Below, piece by piece: positions 1-7,621 of a stretch of DNA of 64,000 bases. Below the pieces are notes generated by a model that was given only the letters and a program-made list of their open reading frames with translations, did no database searches and was not told the DNA's origin. The DNA lies in the NCBI RefSeq assembly GCF_910592395.1, contig NC_088326.1:4965001-5029000 (forward strand). Direction: 5' to 3'. Both the position numbers and the translations under genes were made by a program. The stretch is from Lineus longissimus (Eukaryota > Nemertea > Pilidiophora > Heteronemertea > Lineidae). The stretch's first letter is position 1, and each line of letters starts with the position of its first letter.

Positions 1-1
1 C

Positions 2-91
2 ATTAACATATGTAGTCAGACAGAAATCATAAACGAGATGATTAAGTTGAATAATAGACTTGAAAGAAATTTACTCTTTGCAGTGAATTGA
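2..91 (+). CDS. C-terminal tail of HNH-like zinc protein, cut by window start
   Basis: A 29-codon open frame ends in TGA at 89-91 and runs off the left edge. Its last residues align with the end of the HNH-like protein of copy 3 (59737-60667): both have a Cys followed by an IKLN/VKLVVELSNR-type helix. The following gene is also the same in both copies (the small basic protein), which supports the assignment. Only the tail is visible, so no function can be read from it. Confidence is moderate because the match is short and partly synteny-based. Confidence 0.5.
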   Translation: MNICSQTEIINEMIKLNNRLERNLLFAVN

Positions 92-110
92 TTTTATTTT
101 ACTTAATTAA

Positions 111-362
111 ATGAATAGAACTTGGGGTTACACAAAACGACCACGTAATTGGAAAGAAAGATTAGAACGATTTCATAGAGAATTAGAGGCAGAAGTAGAG
201 TCAAAGTTGGAGTCTGGTCCCGAAAAACCTTTAAAACCTGCTGTGCCTGCTGGGACAGAAAAACCTTTAAAATTTAATGTACTTCAAAAACCTGTAGTGT
301 CTGTAGGATCAACACTAAACACTAGAAATGACAGAACAACTGATTCTAGTTATTCCCACTAA
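111..362 (+). CDS. small basic conserved element protein, unknown function
   Basis: This is an 83-residue protein beginning MNRTWGYTKRP, with a charged helix at residues 15-35 (WKERLERFHRELEAEVES) and a Pro/Lys-rich imperfect repeat (EKPLKPAV, EKPLKFNV) after it. The same gene with the same start (MNRTW) lies at 60668 in copy 3, again directly before the glycine/alanine-rich gene, so it is a real member of the element. It starts 19 bp after the preceding stop and ends 4 bp before the next ATG, so it may be expressed with its neighbours. No recognised domain. A DNA- or protein-binding role would be a guess. Confidence 0.6.
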   Translation: MNRTWGYTKRPRNWKERLERFHRELEAEVESKLESGPEKPLKPAVPAGTEKPLKFNVLQKPVVSVGSTLNTRNDRTTDSSYSH

Positions 363-366
363 TTAA

Positions 367-1218
367 ATGGATGGAGACAATAAGGTTTATCCAGATTTAA
401 GTAATTTAAATTCTGAAAGTCATTTGAACTATGAAAGGTCTGAAAAGCATACAGAAAGTAACCCTCAGGCTTTCAGACTACAACAAATATGTGAGGTTAA
501 GAGTTTCTTAGAAAGCGAGATTGAATTTAGAAGAAAGATATTTTCAAAGTACAAAAAAGCATTTAGCGTAATTACTGGCATTAGCCATTTCCTTAATTTA
601 ACTAGCGTAGCAGCTGGCTCTGTTGGTGTTTCCCCTCTAGCTGGTGTCATCACGGCACCGATAGGCTTAGCTTTGGGTGGCGTAACAATAGGTAGTGCCA
701 TTATTTCATCAGCCTTAGGCTGGGAGAAAAAGAATATTCTTAAGAAAATTGAAAAGCATGAGAATATCAGAATGTTGGCAATTTCAAAACTGAACACAAT
801 CAATGATTTGGTTAGTAAAGCCTTAACCGATTCTCACATATCTACAGATGAGTTTACTTTGATTCTCAAGGAGAAGGAGAAATACATTTCGATGAAAAAT
901 GCCATTAGGAAAAAACAAAGGGAGGCAAGTTCAGCTGTTGATGTAGAGTCTTTAAAGAAGACTTTTTTAGAAGAAGGAAAAAAATCTAGCACAGACAGAG
1001 ATGCTAGAAAAACTAAAAGTTCAGTAAATCAAACAGGACCCGGACTACGTCCAGAGAACAAAGTTCGACTCGAGCTATGCTCTCAAGACGAAGTCGGACC
1101 CGGACTACGTCCTAATCCTAATGTGGTGTATCACTATCACTATTATCATGACTTCGGTGTTAGGGATGAATTTCACCAAGTAACACTACCATCAGCACCA
1201 CCCTATTCATTAGTTTAA
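367..1218 (+). CDS. Gly/Ala-rich membrane-type protein with helical tail
   Basis: A 283-residue protein. Residues 66-119 form a long glycine/alanine-rich hydrophobic stretch able to make two membrane helices (VAAGSVGVSPLAGVITAPIG and what follows). Residues 120-210 are charged and helical, containing the strongly conserved block KLNTINDLVSKALTDS. Residues 222-250 are encoded by inserted palindromic repeat units and are absent from copy 3. The C terminus is His/Tyr-rich (YHYHYYHDF) and ends SAPPYSLV; the homologue in copy 3 keeps the HHYYHYF and SAPPYSL endings. I recall similar proteins beside family B polymerases in other invertebrate genomes, without a known function. A virion membrane or lysis-type role is conceivable but unproven. 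The stop is followed at once by a repeat cluster facing the polymerase end. Confidence 0.75.
   Translation: MDGDNKVYPDLSNLNSESHLNYERSEKHTESNPQAFRLQQICEVKSFLESEIEFRRKIFSKYKKAFSVITGISHFLNLTSVAAGSVGVSPLAGVITAPIGLALGGVTIGSAIISSALGWEKKNILKKIEKHENIRMLAISKLNTINDLVSKALTDSHISTDEFTLILKEKEKYISMKNAIRKKQREASSAVDVESLKKTFLEEGKKSSTDRDARKTKSSVNQTGPGLRPENKVRLELCSQDEVGPGLRPNPNVVYHYHYYHDFGVRDEFHQVTLPSAPPYSLV
1042..1112. repeat. palindromic double-hairpin repeat cluster A
   Basis: The cluster lies inside the Gly/Ala-rich gene. It has a reversed unit (GGACTACGTCC then GAACAAAGTTC), a forward unit (GAGCTATGCTC then AGACGAAGTCG) and a lone GGACTACGTCC. The GAAC/GTTC stem differs from the usual GAGC/GCTC by a paired compensatory change. 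The insertion is translated in frame as about 25 extra residues (GLRPENKVRLELCSQDEVG and onwards). Confidence 0.9.
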
Positions 1219-1220
1219 TC

Positions 1221-1305
1221 GAGCTTTGCTCTCTGGACGTAGTCCTAATCGAACTTTGTTCTCTGGACGTAGTCCGACTAGGACAAAGTCCAGAGAGCAA
1301 AGCTC
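1221..1305. repeat. palindromic repeat cluster B at convergent gene ends
   Basis: Two forward units (hairpins at 1221-1231/1235-1245 and 1251-1261/1265-1275) face one reversed unit (1281-1291/1295-1305). The opposed units can pair over about 25 bp, giving one long hairpin. It lies between the stop of the plus-strand gene (1218) and the stop of the minus-strand polymerase (1309). It could act as a two-way 3' end or terminator structure; that role is inferred. Confidence 0.85.
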
Positions 1306-1308
1306 GAC

Positions 1309-4300
1309 TCAAGCGAAGTTTGAATCGCTGTAATCTATGTAGCCTTCATAATACATTCCAAATGGTAAGGTGCTTATTCCATCTTCAAGTATGAACCTCT
1401 TGTCATCAAAAGGACTGAGGCTTTTTTTGTCAACTTCTTCCAAATAGATTTGGTGTTTATCTGATCTTAAGTGTCTCATCTTGTGGTAAAATGACCTACT
1501 CTTTTCAAGACAATCAACATAGTCATCAAATGAGATATTTCTCCTTACTACATTCTTGGCAATACCCTTTAATTTCTTAGAATCGTAATCTTTTGCTCTG
1601 TAAGCGTACATCTTACTTCTCAGGGCAATGAATTCAGTCATCTCTACTCCTCCTAGCTCATCCTTAAAGTAGCCTGGTACCTTCTTCTTACTGGTATCAT
1701 AGAGTGGATGATCTTTTGGATAATTACTGAAGTCAAAATAGTGTCTCAACTCCTTTAAGTCTTTAGTTAAGTCATCAGTATTAATGTTAAGTACAAAGGA
1801 ATCTGTATCTAGATACAGCAGTTCAATATTTTTCTCACCAAAGTACGGTTGAAGAACTTCATAATAGAATTCATACATTAATAATTTAGACAATTCAAGT
1901 ACTGAAGCTCCTATGTAGATTGGTTTGTTGAATTTCATTGATGTTTTCCTCATGCTAATAGCAGCATTATGTTCGTCAAATACGCATATCGATGAAAACC
2001 TGGGATTGGCCATTACATTCCTGGCTCTCTCCCCGTCCGATACAAATTCAATTTCAACCCTGTTCCTTACATTCTCACAAGTTTTTCCATAGAACGCATT
2101 GTTCATCAGTTTAAAATAGTCTTTCTCAAAATCAGTCTTAGAGTCCATACGTCTTTTAGTGTTAAAATCAATGTATGGTGCTAACCACTTTGATTGTTTA
2201 AAGCTTATCACTGAATGAACCCTCTTAAGTACCATTCCGTGCTTGAGGTAAAATTGTAGCATTCTGTAATGCACTATGTAATTAGTTTTATCCTTTTGTG
2301 TTAGTATTAGTTTCTCTACATTTGATCTTTTATCATCACCCAGTAACTCTCTCTGGTAAGGACTTAATTCATCATCTTCAATAAAGAGAGATTCAGGACA
2401 GAATGGAAAGTTCCTTGACTTAAATTTAATATTTCCTGGATACTCCAAATCAACCTCTAAGAAGTAGCCTACTTCACTATCACTTGGAATTGCCATAATC
2501 TGCTCTTTACTGATAACATTCATGTTAAGTCGAGCTTTGCTCTCTGGACTTTGTCCTAGTCGGACTTTGTCCTGAGAGCATAGCTCGAGTGGATCAATAT
2601 CTATCATTTCAAAACTACCATAGGGTTGAGGTTCCATCATGGACCAGCCGTAGAGATTATTTGCGTCTATGTAGAGTAGTTTGTGGTGTTCATCTGCCTT
2701 TACATGTCTTGTTCCCATAACACCCGAAATTCCACCTCGTATTGCTTTCTCAAAAGTAAGTAAGATGTTGGTATCAGTCAGTAGTTCTAGGTTTATTCCT
2801 GTGTACTTCAAACCAGCTTGTCAGGTTAGGCCTGGTGCCGAGTAACAGTGACAGGGATCTATCTGAAAGTAGTTCAAATTGACATCCCTGAATTTCTCAA
2901 ATAAATCAGCTAAAAGGATCACATCAGTTTTGAGGTAGAGGTCAATGAACTCACCGTGATTCCTGATCTTGAAATGATCCCATATTACCTTAGCCTCATC
3001 ATAGGCAGAATCAGGTGCCATTTCATTTTTCAATTCGTCAAAAAACATAGACTTTTCTAGGTAAGTAACATTGTAGCTTTCATGTGATGTGTAAAAAGAG
3101 TAAGGTACTGAACCCTTCTTCCTCAATAGCTTAAAGTCAGTGGTATTTGGGAACAGCTGTCTGGTAATTTTAAAATCATCATCCAACATTGATTTGGTTA
3201 TGTTGTCTAAACTGGACTGCAGGAATCTGTACGAGTCCAAAAACCTGAAACAACCGAACTGAAATGAGATGTATTCCTCTGATGTTTTGGCAAGTATTTT
3301 CAGTTTCTTGTACTTCGGTAGCTTATTCATTAATTCTTTAATAAATAAGTGAGAATCGTAATTACTGAGATTGTGAAAAAACACTGGAACAAACATAGCT
3401 TTCTTTTCATTCAAATTACACGAGTTGTGAGCAGCACCTCGATATCTACCACAGTAGTGATCATGATCCTTGACCTTGTCATATCCCAAAGGTTGATTAC
3501 AATAGTAACAATGTGTTTCTAATTGATATTTATGCCAGTCTTCATCTGTCATTGTTAGAGGAAAGTTACAGTTCAATAAATTAGAGAATTGTTCTTCCAT
3601 CCTGATTAACCAATTACAGAACACATCTACAACATCAGCACCCCTGTGAGACACATACTGGCTACTGTAAAGGTGTGTGTAGTCTGAGTGAACATAAACA
3701 CCAACAGCTGATGCATTTTGTTTAAAAAGTTTCTTTGAACTCGGTTCTTTCATCATAGGTGGCTCTACTGATACTACTGGTATGTTGCCTTCGGCAGAAG
3801 AACAAGGTTCGCTTATCGCTTCGAAATCAGCATAGATCACAAACGGAACTCTATTTTTGAATGAGTGTTTTTCAAATTTAATTTGTGACCATTTACTGTT
3901 AGGTGGAGGCAAAGTAATCTTACAGTAATCGTGTTCTCCACATTTCTTTTTATGTTTATCTAGTGTTGACTTCCTGTAAAAGTAATTCATGCATCTCCTG
4001 CAAAGATACACTCTATGAGCTAGTGTCCTGAAGAAAAGATTGATGTCTCTTATGTACATGAAATGGTCCTTGAAATACAACAGATCGATGACATCATCAT
4101 CATCATAATTCTTGGACAGGTAGAGAGGTTCTAGTTTTGCCTCACAGGTGCTCTTAGCCCATTCGTTCTCTAACTTGAACACATTAATCTTGAGATTATT
4201 ATCACTCTCTATCTTAGGGATATCCTTTTGAATACATACAGGAAATGATTTGATTTTGATAACGGTAGTGATATTGAATGTACTCTCGAGCTCTGCTCTC

Positions 4301-5052
4301 AGGACAAAGTCCGTCTCTGGATTTTCTTTCAGATATTTAGCGGCCAATAAAGACCAGAGAAAACATCTATTGTCATTTGATTCCACATTTATTACTGCTT
4401 TTGTTTTAAATGGTAATTTAGTGTAATGACCACCTTTACACCTCTTGTAAGAACAGATGGTCATGTTACAAGACTCTATTTTATTTAAAGTAAGTCCAGA
4501 ACCTTGAAAGTACCTTTCCTCAATCTGTGTCTTAATGTAGTTTAACTGGTTGGTTATGGCATAAATTGCCTGGTTCCTTGAAATTATGCTTTCCATTGGA
4601 GACTGTATGGGGTGTGTCGAGCTATGCTCTCTGGACGTAGTCCGGGTTACACTTTCACCTTGACGATCAAACTGAGCAAATACTGATATGCTAATTTTGT
4701 GATGGTAATCATTGAGTTGAAATAATACCTCCTCTAATTTATCTCTGTATTCATACACTTGTTTAGCTTCTCTGTCAATCTTCAAACTAATGGTGACTAC
4801 AGGCTTGCCAAATTGTTTTACTATTTCTATTCCACTCACTTTCTTTATGCCATCTAGCTCATTTTCCTCAAATGCAAGTTTCTTATCCATAGTTTTAGGG
4901 ATCAGTGATGGGGCTCGCGGTTGAGCAATAGGGACATAATCCGGATTTAATTTACTTAAGTGACCTTTGGTTCTCCTGTGAATAGCCATATTATTGTAGG
5001 ATATGTACTTGTCACATGTAGTGCAAAGTATTTTCTGATTCTTATCAGTCAT
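1309..5052 (-). CDS. polB: Maverick/Polinton-type family B DNA polymerase, with one in-frame TGA
   Basis: Replicative DNA polymerase of the protein-primed family B type. I place the start at 5052 (MTDKNQK), because copy 2 begins at the equivalent Met; an in-frame ATG at 5085 also exists. In order: C2H2 finger at residues 10-31 (C10, C13, H25, H31); exonuclease motif DFE at about 409; a Cys/His HNH, endonuclease VII-like module at about 510-550 (DHDHYCGRYRGAAHNSCN); exonuclease motif HNLSNYDSH at about 556; YLKTD at about 703; polymerase motif A DANNLYG at about 796; motif B NNAFYGK at about 985; motif C YLDTDS at about 1082; KMY at about 1147. The frame is open for 1247 codons except for TGA at 2821-2823 (codon 744), at a position that is Trp in relatives as I recall them. 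Three palindromic repeat insertions are read through in frame. It is divergent from the gene at 5109, with only 56 bp between. Confidence 0.9.
2532..2586. repeat. palindromic repeat pair C inside polB
   Basis: Two opposed units (2532-2556 and 2562-2586) sit inside the polymerase gene just after motif A. On the minus strand they read in frame as LELCSQDKVRLGQSPESKA, adding about 20 residues to a loop. All four 11-nt stems are perfect. The pair could form one long hairpin. Confidence 0.9.
4288..4312. repeat. palindromic repeat D inside polB
   Basis: A single unit: GAGCTCTGCTC, TCA, GGACAAAGTCC. It is read on the minus strand as TDFVLRAELE. In this reading frame the common TAT loop would give a TAG stop; this copy carries TCT instead and stays open. 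Confidence 0.9.
4619..4643. repeat. palindromic repeat E inside polB
   Basis: A single unit: GAGCTATGCTC, TCT, GGACGTAGTCC. It is read on the minus strand as RTTSREHSST. In this frame the usual TCA spacer would give TGA; this copy has TCT, giving AGA (Arg) instead. Confidence 0.9.
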
Positions 5053-5108
5053 TCTATTTATTAGATTAAAATTTATTAAATTCAATAAATATCTTGAATT
5101 AAATAGAA
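5053..5108. promoter_or_regulatory. short AT-rich divergent intergenic region
   Basis: A 56-bp AT-rich gap separates the polymerase start (minus) from the next gene start (plus). It holds runs such as TTTATTAGATTAAAATTTAT, and any shared promoter must lie here or in the coding starts. Similar AAATAAATG-type sequence precedes many ATGs of the element (for example 12854, 60668, 61784, 62832). No defined motif can be proven by eye. Confidence 0.35.
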
Positions 5109-6152
5109 ATGGACTTCATAATCAATGAACAAGAATGTAATGAAGCCAAATTTGAGTACTACTTAACAGACCAATTAGACATAAAATCCATTACTTTGAA
5201 ATCGATAACCTTTTACAATTCATGGTGGACAGGTGATTTTCTACCAGAGGGAGTAAGGATTTTCTCATTTCTAGTCGAAATAACCAGAATTACAACACAT
5301 GAGCCCTTAGATAAACAATTATGGTGTAGGACATTATTTGCTCCTGGACTTGAAACAGATACACTTGAAAAGGAAGTCATGAAAATTTGCGAACGGCATT
5401 TGGAAAATGATTCTACCACAACTAAAGACACCATTACTCAATACACATTTCCATACTCTCGACATTTTAGTTTAAGTGAGTTTTGTGAGGTATGGCAAAA
5501 ATACATAAAAGAAATTGGAGTAAGCCATGTGAAAATTTACTGTGATAACAATAATTACATAACCCTTGAACTTACAGAGGATAAAGAGTACCCTCTGAAA
5601 GTAGACAAGTTAGATAAAAATGAAAAAATCAAGATTGAGAGAAACACAGAAGGTTTTCAAATAAGCAAAACCATAAGAGAGGTGATAGAAAAACAGCTCA
5701 CAGTGGTGAATGAGTGGTTTGGCTTTAAGCAAACTAAATTCACCAAGAAAGGAAAATACTACTCCACAAGACCACTCAACTTTTACAGGAAATATCTATT
5801 CCTGCAAGCTAATTTGGTTGACAAAGCTAATACCCTCTACAACAATAAACCATCTAACATTTTCTGCATCATACCTGTAGAAGATGGTGACCAAATAAAA
5901 ATGCAGCGATACGAACCGAATTGTAAGAAAACGATAAATAAGTGTACTAATCACATAAAATTCGAAATCACTGATGAGAATGGTAAGCTAGTTAATTTCA
6001 GAGGAACAGAGGTTTCTTTAGAGTTAAGAATCGAGCTCTGCTCTCAAGACGAAGTCTGACTGAGACAAGGTCCAGAGAACAAAGCTTGACTCGAGCAGAG
6101 CTCTCAAGACGAAGTCGGACCACCTGATGAGATCATTCCATTAAAGGAATAG
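5109..6152 (+). CDS. conserved element protein ending IPLKE, two in-frame TGA in repeats
   Basis: Starts MDFIINEQECNEAKFEYYL and has a conserved early block, ITLKSITFYNSWW. The C-terminal block (CTNHIKFEI, then VNFRG) is shared with the copy-2 version at 14065-14787. The visible open frame stops at 6057-6059, but the same frame continues through a second TGA (6087-6089) to TAG at 6150-6152, with no TAA or TAG between. It then ends EIIPLKE exactly as copy 2 does. Both TGAs lie in palindromic units where other copies have CGA (Arg), so they look like C-to-T changes at CpG. The last 20 bp overlap the convergent gene 6133-6699. Function unknown; I recall proteins with the FYNSW block near Polinton polymerases, perhaps structural. 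Total 347 codons. Confidence 0.65.
6033..6117. repeat. palindromic repeat cluster F
   Basis: Three units in forward, reverse, forward order fill the 3' part of the 347-codon gene. The hairpin at 6047-6057 is AGACGAAGTCT, a compensated version of the GGAC/GTCC stem. The 6063-6073 and 6077-6087 hairpins are slightly decayed. The cluster interrupts the stretch that in copy 2 runs uninterrupted from the NFRG block to the IPLKE end. Confidence 0.85.
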
Positions 6153-6699
6153 TACATTTCTTCTCTTTAACTACAGGTTTAACAAGAGGGTTAAGTCGGA
6201 CTTCGTCCTGAGAGCATAGCTCGATTGATCCCTTCATGACTGCTTCATTCGGACTTTGTCCTGAGAGCATAGCTCGATTAGGACTACGTCCAGAGAACAA
6301 AGTTTGATTCAAGCCTGATCGCTGCTCTTTACTTACTTTTTTAGGAAGTTTCTTAAACATAATGAATGTTGCTAAAATAACGGCACCTAAACCTAGTACA
6401 TAGACATAAGTATTACTACTAGATTCACGCAGTGATACATCAGTATTTTGAGATTGTGGTTCTTCTTCCTCTAATTCTTCTTCCTCCTTTTCCACAACTC
6501 TGTTGTTTGGTGAGGAGTCCTGTACTTTAAATGTCGTCTTATCCTTTTTTATCCTCTTAAATTCCTTAGATCTTCTACCCAATTCTCTAGACCATGCTAA
6601 TTGTTTCTCTGATCGAGGTTTCTTAGACACTGAAACTTTAGTCGGACTTTGTCCTGAGAGCATAGCTCGAGTAGTATCAGTTACAGTTTCAAGTTCCAT
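6133..6699 (-). CDS. single-TM conserved element protein ending IPLME
   Basis: A 188-residue protein with a basic N-terminal part (conserved block EKQLAWSRELGRRSKEFKR), an acidic Glu run at about 71-80, and one hydrophobic helix at about 97-115 (TYVYVLGLGAVILATFIMF) followed by a Lys-rich, inside-type flank. Homologues lie at 13624-14084 and from 63566, with the same AW-EL block and TM. Copies 1 and 2 both end IPLME-TGA. Palindromic units add in-frame residues at the start (TRAMLSGQSPT) and in the tail. It is therefore a small bitopic membrane protein; its role is unknown. Its last 20 bp overlap the opposite-strand gene. Confidence 0.7.
   Translation of the reverse strand: MELETVTDTTRAMLSGQSPTKVSVSKKPRSEKQLAWSRELGRRSKEFKRIKKDKTTFKVQDSSPNNRVVEKEEEELEEEEPQSQNTDVSLRESSSNTYVYVLGLGAVILATFIMFKKLPKKVSKEQRSGLNQTLFSGRSPNRAMLSGQSPNEAVMKGSIELCSQDEVRLNPLVKPVVKEKKCTIPLME
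6198..6305. repeat. palindromic repeat cluster G
   Basis: Three reversed units (6198-6222, 6251-6275, 6281-6305) lie in the tail of the TM gene. The last hairpin is GAACAAAGTTT, a stem kept by a G:T pair. They encode in-frame extra residues of the GLNQTLFSGRSPN and RAMLSGQSPNE types. Confidence 0.85.
6644..6668. repeat. palindromic repeat H
   Basis: One reversed unit (GGACTTTGTCC, TGA, GAGCATAGCTC) near the start of the TM gene, read in frame as RAMLSGQSPT. Copies 2 and 3 lack it at this site. Confidence 0.9.
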
Positions 6700-6721
6700 T
6701 TATCTTGGCCGAATTTAATTC

Positions 6722-6746
6722 GAACTATGTTCTCATAACCAGGTTA
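6722..6746. repeat. diverged palindromic unit in the gap between two genes
   Basis: GAACTATGTTC, TCA, TAACCAGGTTA. Both stems differ from the consensus at paired positions yet still pair (GAAC/GTTC and TAAC/GTTA). The unit lies in the short gap between the TM gene and the Q/N-rich gene. It is the best single example of compensatory change in the window. Confidence 0.75.
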
Positions 6747-6748
6747 AT

Positions 6749-7570
6749 TTAGTCTTCTTTATCATCACTACCTGTGATATCTAGACTTTCATCTATTGAT
6801 TTGTCACATTCAGAGACAGTCATATTTGGTGTATTCATATTTGATGCAGTCATACCCGATGTATTCATAGATGATTCCTCATGACAATGACCTAAAGTAA
6901 TAAGTGTTGTTGAAGCAAGTGCAGTTAGTGCACCCATTCTCAAACTCAACCATCCAAGCCATTTATCCAACTCGTTAGTTATCAAATAATCATTTCTAAG
7001 ATCATGATAAAGATTATCTTCATCATCTATTGGTAATAACCACCTTGATAATTTAGTGTAAGCTTTAATTACTGTCTTACCCAAAGAATCATTAAGTCTG
7101 GCAGCCATCTTTGTTTCATACATTCTATGGTGTTTTAAGATTTCTTTTTCAGTCATATTATCTAAGTCATTAAAAGTTATTTGTTTATTAAGGAAATCCT
7201 TGCTTTTACCAGTTGCAACTAGAATCTCTAAGTCTTGTTTGGCTTTAAGGCCACTATCAGTCAAATAGTTCAAATTTTGTTGATTGCTGGTTGATCCTAG
7301 TTGGCAACTAGAATTGACTATTCCTTGACTGGGATTAACTATTCCTTGACTAGGATTAACAAAATTTTAACTATTCAACTGCTTGTTTGAAACTTGTTGA
7401 TTTGTAGAGCAGTTCTGTTGAAAGTTAGTTCTGTTTTGTTGGTAACTACCAGTGTTCTGTTGGTTAGAAGCCCCAACTCGAGCTAAGCTCTCAGGACTCA
7501 TAACACCAATCTGTTTCATCTGTTGTTCAATCACTGCAGATGTCTGACTATTCATTTGCTGATTATTCAT
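6749..7570 (-). CDS. Q/N-rich conserved element protein with one in-frame TAA
   Basis: Begins MNNQQMNSQTSAVIEQQMKQ, then about 60 Gln/Asn/Ser-rich residues. A conserved region follows: NYLTDSGLKAKQDLEILVAT, FNDLDNMTEKEI, and a hydrophobic block WLGWLSLRMGALTALAS. The frame is broken only by TAA at 7367-7369 in the low-complexity part; both sides are in the same frame. Copy 3 (62832-63572) reads through this point without a stop, so copy 1 probably carries a nonsense change. Homologues occur in copies 2, 3 and 4. The role is unknown; the low-complexity head and conserved tail could suit an assembly or scaffold protein, which is a guess. Confidence 0.6.
7480..7497. repeat. partial palindromic unit I
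   Basis: One hairpin (GAGCTAAGCTC) plus spacer and the first GGAC of the second hairpin; the rest is missing. It lies in frame inside the Q/N-rich gene, encoding SPESLARVG. It may be a truncated insertion. Confidence 0.65.
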
Positions 7571-7621
7571 TTAAAATTATGGAAAAATGACTGTTAAGTG
7601 CAAAATGCTGTTTTCACAACT

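Noticed and set aside
465-803. 112-codon open frame on the minus strand
   Set aside because: Shadow of the conserved plus-strand Gly/Ala-rich gene; no independent conservation.
1042-1305. Palindromic clusters as a CRISPR array
   Set aside because: There are no unique spacers of even length; units are directly tandem or scattered, in both orientations, in a eukaryotic element.
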